A stretch of 64,000 nt of DNA from Tethya wilhelma (lineage: Eukaryota > Porifera > Demospongiae > Tethyida > Tethyidae): contig CAXIPT010000039.1 in assembly GCA_964030475.1 (NCBI GenBank), positions 62,001-126,000 on the forward strand, in the 5' to 3' direction. Each line of letters begins with the position of its first letter. Within the stretch, counting starts at the first letter, position 1. The notes under the pieces are model-generated. The model was given only the letters and a program-made list of their open reading frames with translations, made no database searches and was not told the DNA's origin. The position numbers and the translations under genes were made by a program. Below are positions 1 through 10,824 of this stretch, piece by piece.

Positions 1-301
1 AGCCATCTTTTTCCTTTGTGGATAATTTAGTATGCCTTAGAATAGATTTTGAGGCGTCAAAAATTTTAGAAAAAAATCAGTGTACCACCTGGCGAGCAAA
101 AAAGCGGGCACCTGCGCACATGCATATCAGCGTGGTATCCCATGATCTTAATCTTTTGTATAATACATATACGCGCACGCGCGCACACATATACAATTTT
201 GGCGCATGGCATTATATATGGTATAACTATAATTGACGACCTTTACCCGTTCGGCGTTCTGTTCCGCATTCCTACGTTCTGTCTTTCACAGTTGCCCTTT
301 T
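1..301. other. Non-coding AT-rich flank
   Basis: No convincing coding exon. A short alternating purine/pyrimidine stretch (TATACGCGCACGCGCGCACA, about 168-190) is the only notable feature. Satellite sequence starts right after this block. Confidence 0.5.
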
Positions 302-1456
302 GCAAAAACGTTTATTTTGACTTGAAAACAATTTTCAGCTTAAAAGAAACACTTTGGTGAAATTTTACTTTTTTCAACACATGGAACATTAAAAAACATT
401 GTTGGTGAAAAATAAAGTTTTCTCACGGTAGAGATAAAGAACTTAGTTTTTTTGTGTGACTATGGACTTAGAAAATTTTCTAAGACCAAAAAGTTCACTT
501 TTTGCTAAAAACATTTATTTTGACTTGAAAACAATTTTCAGCTCAAAAGAAACACTTTTGTGAATAGTTACTTCTTGGAACATTATCTTGAGGTAAAAAA
601 CTGTTTGTGATAAACAAAGTTTTCTCAGAGTACAGATAAAGAACTTAGTCCTTATGACTGACTATCAACTTAGAAAATTTTCTGTGACTGAAAAAATACA
701 CTTTTGACAAGAAACGTTCATTTTGCCTTAAAAAGATTTTTTAGCACAAAAGAAGCACTTTTGTGAATAATTACTTTTTTCAACACTTGGAACATTATCT
801 TGAGGCGAAAAACATTGTTTGTGATAAACAAAGTTTTCTCACAGTACAGACAAAGAACTTAGTCCTTTTGACTGACTATCGATTTAAAAAATTTTCTGTG
901 ACTAAAAATACACTTTTGATAAAAAACTTATTTTGCTTTGAAAGCATATTTTTTCACAAGAAAAATATAATTTTGTGAATAGTTACTTTTTACAACACTT
1001 GAAACATTATCTTGAGGAGAAAAACATTCTTTGTGATAAACAAAGTTTACTTACAGTACAGATAAAGAACTTAGTCTTTTTGACTGAGTATCGACTTTGA
1101 AAATTTTCTGTGATTAAAAAATACACTTTTGACAAAAAAATTATTTTGCCTTTAAAACTTTTTCTAGCACAAAAGAAACACTTTTGTGTATAGTTACTTT
1201 CTTGAACACTTGGAACATTATCTTGAGGTGAAAAACATTGTAATAAACAAAGTTTTCTCACAGTACAGATAAAGAACTTTGACATTTTGACTGAGTATCA
1301 ACTTAGAAAATTTTTGGTGATTAAAAATACAAAGGCAAAACAAATCCTTTTTTTGCAAAAGTGTTCTTTTTGGTTTTAAAAACTTTTCTAGGTCCAGTCA
1401 CTCGAAAAGACAAGGTTCTTTTTCTCTTTTCATGAGAATACTTTGTTTTTCACTAA
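302..1456 (-). repeat. Satellite array, reverse orientation, decayed
   Basis: About five copies of the window's AT-rich satellite, recognised by the recurring blocks TTTATTTTGACTTGAAAACA, TTTTCAGC, TTTTTTCAACAC and AAAGTTTTCTC. Spacing between equivalent blocks is about 195-215 bp (near 302, 511, 706, 917 and 1131). Copies are more diverged than those in the 12-28 kb arrays. Open frames through it arise from the repeat and are not genes. Confidence 0.85.
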
Positions 1457-2354
1457 AAATTGTGAGCTGTCAATCAAAAACCTGATGTTTGGGAATTTCC
1501 ACGAATTTTTAGTTAGCTATTCCACGTATATCTAAGCCTTCTAAGGAAGCGGATATCAAAATTTGATGTGCATAGCTTTAGTAGTTTTCTGTTGCAAGTA
1601 GCCTCGTGGCTTCCTAGAAAAACGGTTGTAAAGTTGTTGCTAGGTAAACTATGGGCGGTCCGTATACTCTCCGTATCATAATTAGATCGTGTACAGTACG
1701 TGCTAAATATTACCACAAACAGCCACGTGGCCAGTTTAATTATTTAGTGAGAAGCAAGTAGCTAGGAAAGAATACCCAGGAGAAGGCTACTGGACTCGTG
1801 GAGGTAAACGCTTGCTAGTAAAGTGCTAAATTCTAGGTAGAGTAATTTCTAGGAACTAAGATAAGCCTCAAAATAACCTGTATGCGATCGCGTACAGGGT
1901 AAGGCAACACCCACGAGCAGAAAGCTGCTTTATGTGGGCGCTTGAATTAGGTAAGCCTATCAGAAGCTTTAGCTGATCTCTCTGTGCATGTGCTGTACCG
2001 AAATTCTGTGAACAAAAGCCTATAAGGCAGAAATAACACTGAACCAAAATTTGTTTTTAACAGCAGCTGCCTATCTCATTAATATTCGCTACGGTCTGTT
2101 GCACAGCAGCATAGCAACTGTCTCCATGTTAGCAACTAAATGGAAAAGAACTAGGCTGGTATTACTGTCTATACCTCTGCAACTGAAGAAACTCAACCCC
2201 TCAAATTTTGTGTGAAACATGCAGAAATGTAGTGCAACCCAATTGTGCATTAAAAACTTTTTTGAGCAAAAACACGAATTAAACTAAAACCGCATTTTAC
2301 TCAAAAAACAATAATTTCCCAAACGTCAGGTTTTCGTTTCACAAGTCACAATTT
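1457..2354. mobile_element. About 0.9-kb TIR insertion inside a satellite monomer
   Basis: The two ends are imperfect inverted repeats of about 40 bp, sharing AATTGTGA and then AAAACCTGA-GTTTGGGAA (near 1459-1495 and inverted near 2313-2354). Satellite sequence is interrupted at the left (TTTGTTTTTCACTAA) and resumes at the right (AGAGAATGTTC), so this is an insertion into the array. No transposase frame is visible. It reads as a non-autonomous DNA transposon; no clean target duplication was found. Confidence 0.6.
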
Positions 2355-2784
2355 ATTTTACATCTAGAGAATGTTCTGTTTTAAAATACTAAATTGTCAC
2401 AAATGTGTTGGCAATGTAAACTATTTTGTCAAAAGTGTAGTTTTTGATCTTAGAAAATTTTATAAGTCTATAGTCACTCAAAAAGACTAAGTTCTTTTTC
2501 TGTCCAGTGGAAAACTTTTATTTTCAATTCTTGATGTTTACTACATCGAGAGAGTGTTCGGAAAAAAGAAGATTTTTAAAAAAATGTTTTTTTTTGTGCT
2601 AGAAAATGTTTTCAACGCAAAATATGTGACTTAATTTTGGAAAACAGACTAGATGTATTCGCCGGAAAAAATCACGATTATTGTTTCTTTTGCAATTACG
2701 TCATAAGTAGATGCGGAAAACAAAATTTGATTCCGCTAGGTTAGATATAGCCTTTAAAAACCGATCGCCCAATACAGTTACTAT
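2355..2784 (+). repeat. Decayed satellite remnant plus unannotated flank
   Basis: 2355-2510 contains a worn satellite monomer in forward orientation (TTTTGATCTTAGAAAATTTT, then AGACTAAGTTCTTTTTCTG). The remainder up to the P-like element shows nothing recognisable. Confidence 0.55.
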
Positions 2785-2791
2785 GTTAAAA

Positions 2792-2829
2792 CATAGATAA
2801 TTAACACTACGTAACCGGGATTGGAAACG
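2792..2829 (+). repeat. Left 38-bp terminal inverted repeat of the P-like element
   Basis: By eye it matches the reverse complement of 7753-7790 at all 38 positions; identity stops at the next base. It is preceded directly by the target duplication GTTAAAA. Confidence 0.95.
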
Positions 2830-2984
2830 GCCAGAAAATCACACCCCAGGCCTCGTTGCGCTTGGGTTTTAACCGGAAATAAATTATTAAACGTTATTTG
2901 GTGAGCTGGGCGTTAATAAGAAATTTGTAGTGTCGTTTTTTACTCTGCAAAAGTTGTCAAAGACGCTCTGAAAGGCTTTAAGCA

Positions 2985-4013
2985 ATGGGTAAGTCAAGTT
3001 TCTGGTGTGTAAATCATAGTGATTTTATATCTAAAACATTATTTTCAGAGACTATAAATGTGAAGAGGGCAATTGACTCTGTATTGAAGGATGAAGGATT
3101 TACAACACCATCTGAGAATGCCAGAACTGTTCTAACATTTGCAGGCAAGGTGTCTAAATGGATAAGCGATACCAAGAATGAAGCAGCAGTTCAGTTGTTT
3201 TCTACTCAGCTTTTGGAGTCCTTAAATGGTTGTTTCCCACCATCAGACCTGAAATTTCAGAGGGAAAAGATGTGGAGTAATTTTCACTCATTGCAACTGT
3301 CAGGCACATTTCTAGAACTTTGGAAACATTTCCTACAGTTGGTCGGTGTTGATTCCAATCCCCTGTTTTATCAGCATGTCACGGATGTCCTCTTTCAAGA
3401 GATAATATCGAAGCACTGCACAGTGGATCCAGGTCAACCAGCTACAAGTCGCAGTACATGTAGCGTACCCCTTACATACGAGGAATGTAATGCCCTGCGG
3501 TACGTGGCCGGCTATGTTTGTAAGAAGATTGAAACAAAAATAAGAAGTTCCAAACACCCTCACCGAGAAGACATCCTGCTTTGTTTCATGGACATTGAGG
3601 ATGAAGACAGTAATGCGAGTTGCAGTGCTGACTGGGTACAAACTGTGGATCGTGGTGGACTCTGTCGCATTAGTGAAGATACCTACATGGTGTTTCTTGA
3701 AATTGAACAAAATGTCCCCAAGTACTTGTCCATGCATTCTGTACAACAACACAAACTGACAAGCAACCTGAGAGAAAAAGTCAAGGAGAGTGCTTTGAAT
3801 GACGTTGATGTCCGATTTTATTGGTGCATGGTAGCATGTGAAATTGAAGAGGAACCAGGAGAGATTCTTTTAGAAATGCTGATAGACCTTTACGTTACTA
3901 TCAGAGGATTTTCTTTTGTGAAATCAGTAATTGAGCAGTATAAGCAGGCACAAAAGAAGTCAACACAGAAATCAAAGGCATTAAGAAAAAATCTACTTCC
4001 AGCCTCTAAATAG
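2985..4013 (+). CDS. Accessory protein of the P-like transposon (second gene)
   Basis: An open frame of 342 codons lies just inside the left TIR. The first codons read ATGG followed by GTAAGT, and a TTTTCAG acceptor sits 60 bp on (intron 2989-3048). Splicing keeps frame and gives a protein of about 322 residues starting M-E-T-I-N; 60 bp matches intron sizes in the partner gene, so I favour the spliced form. The protein has a conserved-looking core ALRYVAGYVCKK near the middle, then a segment with SADWVQTVDRGGL, and a Lys-rich C-terminus (about 25 residues). No catalytic DDE signature or zinc finger was recognised. From memory, proteins with the YVAGYV-core accompany P-like transposases in other invertebrates; the function is unknown. 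It faces the transposase gene, so the two products probably come from separate promoters at opposite TIRs. Confidence 0.8.
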   Translation: MGKSSFWCVNHSDFISKTLFSETINVKRAIDSVLKDEGFTTPSENARTVLTFAGKVSKWISDTKNEAAVQLFSTQLLESLNGCFPPSDLKFQREKMWSNFHSLQLSGTFLELWKHFLQLVGVDSNPLFYQHVTDVLFQEIISKHCTVDPGQPATSRSTCSVPLTYEECNALRYVAGYVCKKIETKIRSSKHPHREDILLCFMDIEDEDSNASCSADWVQTVDRGGLCRISEDTYMVFLEIEQNVPKYLSMHSVQQHKLTSNLREKVKESALNDVDVRFYWCMVACEIEEEPGEILLEMLIDLYVTIRGFSFVKSVIEQYKQAQKKSTQKSKALRKNLLPASK

Positions 4014-4185
4014 CTTTTGTTAGGAATGCATTATAGTAATTTAATTCTTGTATACATGTACATGTACGTATAGTAAGGATTTTAAAAAAAAGTTACAAGG
4101 AGAAATAAAAATAATCAAGTTACAGAATACAGAACATAAACAATACTTAAGATCAGAAGTTATATATAATACACAAATGAAATGA
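4014..4185. terminator. Shared 3' region between convergent genes
   Basis: This 172-bp AT-rich spacer lies between the stop codons of the accessory gene and the transposase. AATAAA occurs on the plus strand near 4104 (GAAATAAAAATAATC) and could serve the accessory gene. Both transcripts probably end here. Confidence 0.4.
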
Positions 4186-7100
4186 TTACTGAGATTGTGG
4201 GACTGAATTCTCTTTGTTGTTAGTCTTAGACCTGGCTCGAGATCTCCTTTTGTTCAGGGGGGTATCACTAGCTTGTGGATTTTCTTGGCCACCTTTGTTG
4301 CCACGGCAGTTGCCTCGGACATCTCTACATACAGTGTTCATTACACGCAGTGCTTGTGTGTTTTGGCAAAAATCTTGCACTGTGGGGTTTTCGTTGACAC
4401 CACCTCTTTGCCGTTGGCATCCGAAGAACTTCTCAAGGGGGTCCTGACTTAGCCGCTCACTCAGGAAACACTTGACTCCAGGGAGGGTAAACAAGTAATT
4501 TACCAAGTCTACAATGGAATTCACTGTGGGATAAAGATTTGATTACAATTAATACAGAATTGAATCCACATAATGTCTTAAATTCTTACCAGTAAATTTA
4601 AGGCCTTTTCTGGTGGCATCACTGAGAAGCATCTTGTTCTTTTGTGCTGCTTTGAATCCTTTACGGTCCTTCACAGATTTCTCCCAGCTCTCCAGATACC
4701 CAAGAAAATCTTCTTTAAGCCACTATGGAAGAACATAAAAAGTCTATATGCAGGTCATGTACTTAACATAGCTACACTAAAATATACCTTCAAACGAAAA
4801 TCTTTCGGACGAAAAGGATCTTGGAACACCTTCCGCTTGTGTTTGCCAGTGTCAAAGTTATTTACATTCAGGCAATCAAAGAACTTGTCGAACATTTCGA
4901 TAAAGCGGACAATTTCTTCAGCTTCTGTTCCTTCGGTGAGTTTAATGGCATTAGCAACAGATGAACTTAGCACCTACATAACAATCAGGTAGCATGTACA
5001 TTGTCACTGTGGTATGTATAAGTCTGTACAAAATTACCTGTGTGGCTAAATCGACTCTCATCTTGGAAAAAGAGGTTAGATACACATGCTCGTATTTGAG
5101 CTTTGGCACGAGAGAGAGCCCACTGGTGCTGTTCTTGGTGTAGAGTTTCACAACTGATGCCCATGAAATTGTTTTGCCATTACACTGTATACAGGGCATA
5201 ATGTTATGTTTGTACATAACTATAATTAATTATAGTACATGTGTACACTTACCCACAAAATGCGACTTTTGCTTGCAAAACAATTTCTTGCGGTCTTAAG
5301 AAGGTGTGGGGGGTCAGAGATCCAGTGGATGTATCTCTCCTCAGATGTATATGGGTTACGGGTCTTGTATTCAAATTCAGAATCTGAATGCATCTTGAAG
5401 AAGCGCCTGTTGGGTGAAGCACCGTCTGCTGTTGCTGCAACCACTTTAAAGCCCATTCTCTCCAATCAAGACACTGCTTCCCAAAAAGGGTTGAAAAGGA
5501 GGTCACCAGACACTGACTTGCAAGCAAATTGGGCATATGGATACTTCAGGTTGGTGAAAAGGCCACGGATGTATATCACATACATAGAAGAGGCAAGGGG
5601 GGGTGGACAGCTGTCAGCTTCAAGTGAGCGCTCAAACTCAAGAAGAAGATTATTGGTCTTACCAAGATCGACAAATCCAATGAGGTCTCCACTATGCTTG
5701 CTGAATACAAGCTCCTCTTTTACGTGCATCTCGTCCATAACAATGGCAACGCACTTCTCAAAATTGGCAAGGGAATCTAGCTTGGCAGATTCCATTAGGT
5801 GCTTGTCAACATCCGATGAAAATCCGGTTGTGCTCTTGAGGAAGTATGTGTAGTCCCTCAGAGTGCGCTGTGATGGCAAAGAGATACAGCCAGACTCACG
5901 GATTGTGTCGTAGGCCTTGCTTGATTGATGTCTCAAGTAGAGAGCCCACTTAATCATTAGAGGGTGCCATCGCATTTGTGTCTTGTGTGAGAGAGAAGCA
6001 GCTTGAAGCTGCTGCTGCCAGAAGACGTGAGCAAAGGAACCAGGCGGGTGGGGGGAGAGAGCTGCATCAGCACATTCTTCCATGATTTGCCGTATATCAT
6101 TGTGTGAATGCTCATTGAGGTCAACACCATTTCTCTCTACAGAGGCAGCAATTTTGGCACGTAGTCGTTCCAGTTTCTTGTTCGTACATCTCTGCAGTTC
6201 ATGCATATTGCGTAACCGCTCCTTCAATTCATCCTTCGTTAGATGCTTGTAGTTGACACAGCTACTTGGCACACATTTTGGAGTATCCTGTTTTTCCTGG
6301 TGAGCTAGCTTACTGCAGAATGTCCTTAATGTCTTCCTGTAGTTGGTACACTCGCAGCATCTCTCTGCAGACCCCTCTTTACACAAAATTGTACACTTCG
6401 AGTGACGTACAGTAGGGTAGGACAACAACTTTGATTCCACAGTAGCCACAATACATCCTAATGAAACATAAGAGAGGTACTAGTGAATATCAAAATGTTT
6501 GCTCAAATGATGCTTTACCTTCTACATTCTTGAGTCCTCCTTCCTTCTGGGCAGCAAGTTCAAGAAAGCGCTCATCTGGATTGCCAAGACAAGTCTTACT
6601 AGTAGAAAGAACAGAGAGAAATTCCAGCACACTGTCTACTGATGAGAGAGAAGCTGGAATATTGGTGAACATAGGACAGATCTCTTGTGACAACTCGACA
6701 CCACAGTAGTGCACACTCCATGAGAAGTCGCTGCTAATGGTAAGACCAAACTTAACACTTGGTGCTCCATTAGGTTCGGTATGCATGTTGTATAGTGTAA
6801 GGTGGCCTTCTTCATTCAAGCATGTCCAACCTATGAATGCAACAACCAACTTGAATTAATTAGCACATGCAACACTGTACAATCTTACCCAAGGGAAGTG
6901 CTTCTGACTTAATAAGTCGTCTATGGAGAGCTCCTAAATCATCAAGACGGGTCATCTCAAAGATATATCGTGGCAATGAAACATGGAAGGAGAGAGCACT
7001 CAGTGGAATGGACACAGTCAGGGCTTCAACATTACTTGGAGGATGATTTGATACATTGGTAAGATAGTACTTCTTTCTATGGTTGAGTCGAAACTTGCGA

Positions 7101-7684
7101 CCAATCTATAATTATAGAGACAAGAATATGCTGTGAAAAAACGCTTATAATTCTTAAATACTGCCATGACTAAGTCTCAAACATAGCCTATGCAATCACT
7201 AAAAGTACAGAGCATAAGAAAAAACTAAATTCAGGAGCACAGTAAACCATACCCAATTTTTAGAGGTACAGAAACTTAGCTAACAAAGAAGAAACCATAA
7301 CTCAGATGCATGACCTCTAACACCTCAGTCTTTCAATCAAACCATGCATTCTATATACCATGCAACTCTCTGGATCATGCTCGTTTCAAATATCATAATT
7401 ACTTCGAAAACTAAACCACCAAAGAGTCACTACAGGTACAGAAAAGTCCATCTGTCTGAAAAGCGCACCAGACAGAGCCAAAAATGAATCCCTAAATTGT
7501 TTCCTTCAATTTTATAAGTCCATGTTTACTAATCAAAATAAATTAAAACCAGTTAGGCCTAATAGATACTCTTCATTCTTGAGTAGTTAGTAGTGTAGCA
7601 GGCACTTACATTGCTCAATGTCCTTCTCTTTGTCTTCCTTCTTCTTGTAAACGAGAGAGTGATTAGTGTGAAATTCCACGCCAT
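4186..7684 (-). pseudogene. P-like (THAP9-type) transposase, one in-frame stop
   Basis: Eight exons with GT-AG borders fit one continuous frame: 7684-7610, 7105-6889, 6830-6519, 6457-5253, 5184-5038, 4973-4788, 4722-4590, 4523-4186 (2,613 nt, about 870 residues). Intron 1 is 504 bp; the others are 58-68 bp. Family signatures are clear: LPSQRTLRDYT, then MDEMHVKE (first acidic residue, about residue 443), DGASPNRRFF, WISDPPHLLKT (about 583) and LSQDPLEKFFGCQRQRGG (about 786-789), with a basic tail. A Cys-rich segment (ERCCECTNYRK) and a coiled-coil-like stretch precede the catalytic core. No THAP zinc finger is visible at the N-terminus, which is the least certain part. TGA at 5466-5468 (codon 532) interrupts AVS-stop-LERMG; no other lesion was seen. 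Confidence 0.88.
5466..5468 (-). other. Inactivating TGA in the P-like transposase
   Basis: The frame runs open on both sides, with conserved motifs in the same frame (FWEAVS before, LERMGFKV after). So this is a single nonsense change and not an intron. TGA is what a CGA (Arg) codon becomes after C-to-T change at a CpG; the original codon is inferred. Confidence 0.85.
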
Positions 7685-7752
7685 TGTGGCAACGAGCCTT
7701 GGTCGCTGAAGGGATCACGTGCGCCCATTAGCTTCAATGTAAAAACGCGAGG

Positions 7753-7790
7753 CGTTTCCAATCCCGGTTACGTAGTGTTAATTATCTATG
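7753..7790 (-). repeat. Right 38-bp terminal inverted repeat of the P-like element
   Basis: Perfect inverted match to 2792-2829, followed at once by GTTAAAA. It lies about 70 bp upstream of the transposase start and probably overlaps its promoter. Confidence 0.95.
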
Positions 7791-7944
7791 GTTAAAAATG
7801 TCAATGTATATGTTGTTATGGTGTACTACAATCACTCCATATACTCTCTGTGTCATAATTATTCATGAAGCACATTGTAGTGAAACGAGTTTTTAGTAAA
7901 ATAATTGCATACTGATGAAGCGCCCCTTAAAATTTTTTTCTAAG

Positions 7945-8096
7945 TCCCGCAAAGAAAGAAGAAAGCCAAAAGCTAACTCAAGAAGAAGACAACAAGCAAG
8001 TAATTACCTATAAAGAAGGCTCGCTAAAAATTTCTTCCAAGTACTGCAAAAGAAAAAGAAAGCCAAGAGATAACTCAAGAAGAAGACGAAAAGCAA
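7945..8096 (+). other. Tandemly duplicated basic micro-exons
   Basis: A unit of about 97 bp is repeated. Each copy holds a 55-nt open segment bounded by AG and GT (7945-7999 and 8042-8096; the second donor is GTAAGT). The segments encode closely related strongly basic peptides, SRKERRKPKANSRRRQQA and YCKRKRKPRDNSRRRRKA. The pattern fits a duplicated exon with its intron, encoding nuclear-localisation-like or nucleic-acid-binding sequence. The rest of the gene was not found, so a non-genic tandem repeat remains possible. Confidence 0.4.
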
Positions 8097-8229
8097 GTAA
8101 GTACTTATAAACTTGAGTGTAAGGTTAGCAGGTGGGTATAAAATAGAATGATCACGCATAGAAATGATTAAAGTGCATGAAAAGTTCAAAACAATCATGT
8201 ATTTGGTTTCATTTACTCATCATAGGAAA
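8097..8229. other. Non-coding
   Basis: Nothing recognisable beyond AT-rich sequence. A short TG-rich run occurs slightly further on, near 8299. Confidence 0.4.
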
Positions 8230-9410
8230 TACTAATAAACATGTGCGACAATAGGCCAGATGCATCTAAGCACAAAGATTTTGATTAAATTCAATGATTG
8301 TGTGTGTGTGGGAGAGAGTGTACATGAGTGTGATGTATATATTAAAAAATGATGAACATACCCTGCAGTACATTCACAAATAGGTGAGCAAATGGTTGCT
8401 AGTTCTTTTCTCCCCAAAGCTTGTACACAGTGTACAAACACTGCTTCATACAAGGCTTCATCTGACAGCGAACAGGACAGTAAGCAGGGTGCGACACATT
8501 CACTTCCTATTTCAAAGTTTAAATTTTAACACCAGTCCATTCTTGCCAAAGTTTCGATTACAATGCAATAATCATCAACAAGGCTGTATGGTCTACAATG
8601 CAGTAGACACAATCCATGTTTAAAGAACACGGATTCTCCACCAGAGGGGGAGGGCCATTGCACTAGCAGCACAGGTATATCTATGAAACAATTTCAACCC
8701 AGTAACTCACCTCAACATCCATTGCCCACTGTGCTAAACATTCACTTCCATTTGTTGTAATCTTTCAGAAGCCCAATGAGTGTATCCTCGTACAAGTGAC
8801 CTAAAAGCACCCTGGTCACCATAATGGCCCAAATGTCCAGCAAGGTAAGTATATACCACACTTACAATAGGAATATAAAATGAAAGGGAAAAAAAGCAGC
8901 AAGTAAAAAAATATTAGCACATAACTGAAGTGAGATATTTTAATGTTTACCTGAGGTCACGAGAGGAATATGAATACCAACGTCTTTACATGTGGCTTCA
9001 GAGACCAGTTTCCATTCTGTAAGAGGAGGAGATGGTGGCCCTGGTTGAGCAACTTGTTGTCCAGCTTCAGCAAGAGAGATGTATTTCTTGTATACATATG
9101 ATCCATCCACATCAACCACAGGGATGACATCATGTTTGACTTGCTGTATTCTATAAACAGGCAGGGTGCACAGAAGTATACAACAACAGCTCGTACTTGT
9201 AGTGTATGTAACTAGACACACTCTACAATGAATATTGCATGCGTACCTGTCTATTACTTGCTGCTTTCTCCAAGACCTTGGCACATTGATGCCTCTACAC
9301 AACAGCCACCAAAGTAGCTGAAACACAGTGTGCTTATCAAATGGCTCGGCGAGGTCAGCTTCAAGTATATCAGCAGGAGTTAGTGTTATCTGCACTTCTT
9401 TTGCTGCCAT
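8230..9410 (-). pseudogene. Decayed SAP/SWIM-type transposon gene
   Basis: The first exon begins at ATG 9410 (MAAKEVQITLTPADI) and contains a SAP-like helix pair, LLWWLLCRGINVPRSW then RKQQVIDR, ending at a GTACG donor. The second exon (about 9150-8953) reads VIPVVDVDGSYVYKKY and a Pro-rich segment. A third (about 8842-8738) reads HYGDQGAFRSLVRGYTHWAS and ends MEVNV before a stop. A fourth (about 8470-8364) has MKPCMKQCLYTVYKLWGEK and, in another frame, ICSPICECTAG before a splice-like GTATG. That CxC is the first half of a SWIM zinc-binding motif. The order SAP-like, RGYTHWAS and SWIM matches invertebrate SWIM/YqaJ-nuclease transposon proteins I know. The stop and frame change indicate a pseudogene; no nuclease domain remains here. 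Confidence 0.5.
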
Positions 9411-9847
9411 TTCATAGATTATCAAACTTCAGTCACTTCTAACTCAAGAACGCTACATTGGATTTGAACACTTCAACTTGCAACGTGTTGATCTATGCCT
9501 CTAGTTTTACGTTAGGGTCGTTTAACTTATTACCTGTGGTTGACGCTAAATCGCGTCATCAGCATGGGTGTTTCAAACCGCTGTATACGCAAAATCGCAT
9601 CAAGGCAGCAATAGTGACTATTTTGCAAGCTAAGATATTAGCCTTGAACTTTTAACTTTATATACGAATAGGTGAGGGACTACTCTACTAAAATATCAAG
9701 TCAGACTTAGAACTGCTAGTAAGGCATGGTGCTACTCGTCATTGGGAGACTAATGGTCACGATCTTTGCAATCACGATGGTAGACTTTAGATTGACGTTT
9801 TTTCTACAAACATTCAGAGGATAAGCTTGAAACACTTTACAAAGGTG
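9411..9847. other. Non-coding upstream region with one transposon-end-like motif
   Basis: No coding exon seen. CAAACCGCTGTATACG (9574-9589) exactly repeats the 16 bp at the right end of the nearby DD34E element (12079-12094), including bases outside its presumed TA border. It may be the end of another element, possibly the one that carried the SAP/SWIM gene. Confidence 0.45.
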
Positions 9848-9949
9848 CAAGAAACACAAGAAACACTTTTGTGAAATTTTACACATTGAACATTCTCTTG
9901 GTGTAAAAACGTTGTTGGTGATAAAGTTTTCTCACTGTAGAAATTAAGA
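9848..9949 (-). repeat. Satellite fragment identical to 24044-24145
   Basis: Reverse-orientation satellite sequence ending at a single N. All 102 bp match the start of the contig at 24044, so the two contig ends overlap (see findings). Confidence 0.85.
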
Positions 9950-10020
9950 NGGAATGGCACAGTTGAACCAAGGTGGGCTCTTATTAGAGTTGTAAATTTA
10001 TGGTTTAAATATGCTTGCAG

Positions 10021-10824
10021 GGCCACTCTACAAACAATACATCTATTCCAGAATGGAATTATCGAGTAAAAATATTCTCAGGTGTTTCAAAGCGTACACC
10101 TCGCATTGTGTGTGATTTACACTCCTTTAGTGGTCAGTTTACTTCAGTTAAGCATTTGCGTCAAGTTTTGTGTGCTGAGCTCAGTGATGAGCTTCCTACT
10201 TCATTTAATGTGGGCTACTTTGAAGGGAGGTATCACACAAAGAAGTGGCTCACTACTGATCGAGATTCGGAAGTGATGAATTCAAAATTTATGGGTGGTG
10301 ATGTGTGCTTATGGTGTGATCAACAAAGCGGTGAAGTCACTGTGTCACGAGATAGATCGCCTGCCAGGAAGAAATCTAGTAAGAGGGATGAGAAAGAAAA
10401 AGAAGTTGATGAAGTTTTTCAGGATCTAAAAGTTCGGCATGCAAGTGACTATTCGGGACCTCAACTTCGACTTTGGGCCAGAATGATTGCCAATGGACTG
10501 CATGAGGATTTAGACAACCCTCCACGTGTTCCAATGATTACAGGTACTGCATCGAAGCGACCAAAGCAAGATTCTCTCACTGAAGCCCTCACCAGTGTTG
10601 CTACTGTCTTCGCAAAAATGATCAACACACCTTCTACTAGTCAGTCAGTAGCAGCTACTTCTTCTACAGTCAGCATGTCACCCTGTAAAGCTGCTGATCT
10701 TAGAACGAAGCATCTTGAACAGCTTCGGTGTCTTCAGCAACTTATGGAAGACAACATAATTTCTGAGAGTGAATTTAAAGAACAGAAGGAAATAATTATT
10801 GCCACAATGCGGAAAATTACATGA
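10021..10824 (+). CDS. SHOCT-domain accessory protein of the DD34E element, copy 1 (5' exon missing)
   Basis: The frame opens after a splice-acceptor-like TTGCAG (ends 10020), so the first exon probably lies in the assembly gap; 267 residues remain. In order: an N-terminal globular domain (YRVKIF ... VGYFEG ... LWCD, about residues 14-100), a basic nuclear-localisation-like linker (PARKKSSKRDEKEKE), a helical segment QLRLWARMI followed by DNPPRVPMITG (about 145-180), a Ser/Thr-rich linker, and a C-terminal LEQLRCLQQLMEDNII then SESEFKEQKEII (about 228-265). This last part fits the SHOCT pattern (helix, turn, E-F, helix). Copy 2 has the same four-part plan. A role as DNA-binding or oligomerising partner of the facing transposase is inferred from conserved pairing. 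No damage seen in this copy. Confidence 0.8.
   Translation, partial: GHSTNNTSIPEWNYRVKIFSGVSKRTPRIVCDLHSFSGQFTSVKHLRQVLCAELSDELPTSFNVGYFEGRYHTKKWLTTDRDSEVMNSKFMGGDVCLWCDQQSGEVTVSRDRSPARKKSSKRDEKEKEVDEVFQDLKVRHASDYSGPQLRLWARMIANGLHEDLDNPPRVPMITGTASKRPKQDSLTEALTSVATVFAKMINTPSTSQSVAATSSTVSMSPCKAADLRTKHLEQLRCLQQLMEDNIISESEFKEQKEIIIATMRKIT

Larger units (their letters stand above)
2792..7790. mobile_element. P-like DNA transposon, 4,999 bp, two convergent genes
   Basis: The element is bounded by perfect 38-bp terminal inverted repeats (2792-2829 and 7753-7790) beginning CATAGATAATTAAC. It is flanked by an exact 7-bp direct repeat GTTAAAA (2785-2791 and 7791-7797). Drosophila P elements also begin with CAT and usually make 8-bp duplications, so a 7-bp match is close but not identical to the norm. 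Inside are a short-intron accessory gene on the plus strand (2985-4013) and an eight-exon transposase on the minus strand (7684-4186). Their 3' ends face each other 172 bp apart. Perfect TIRs and one inactivating stop imply recent arrival and recent loss of activity. Confidence 0.93.

Noticed and set aside
7610..7684. THAP zinc finger at the N-terminus of the P-like transposase
   Set aside because: No C2CH spacing in the phase-compatible frame. Another frame (CHNGVEFHTNH) looks protein-like but hits a stop in exon 2.
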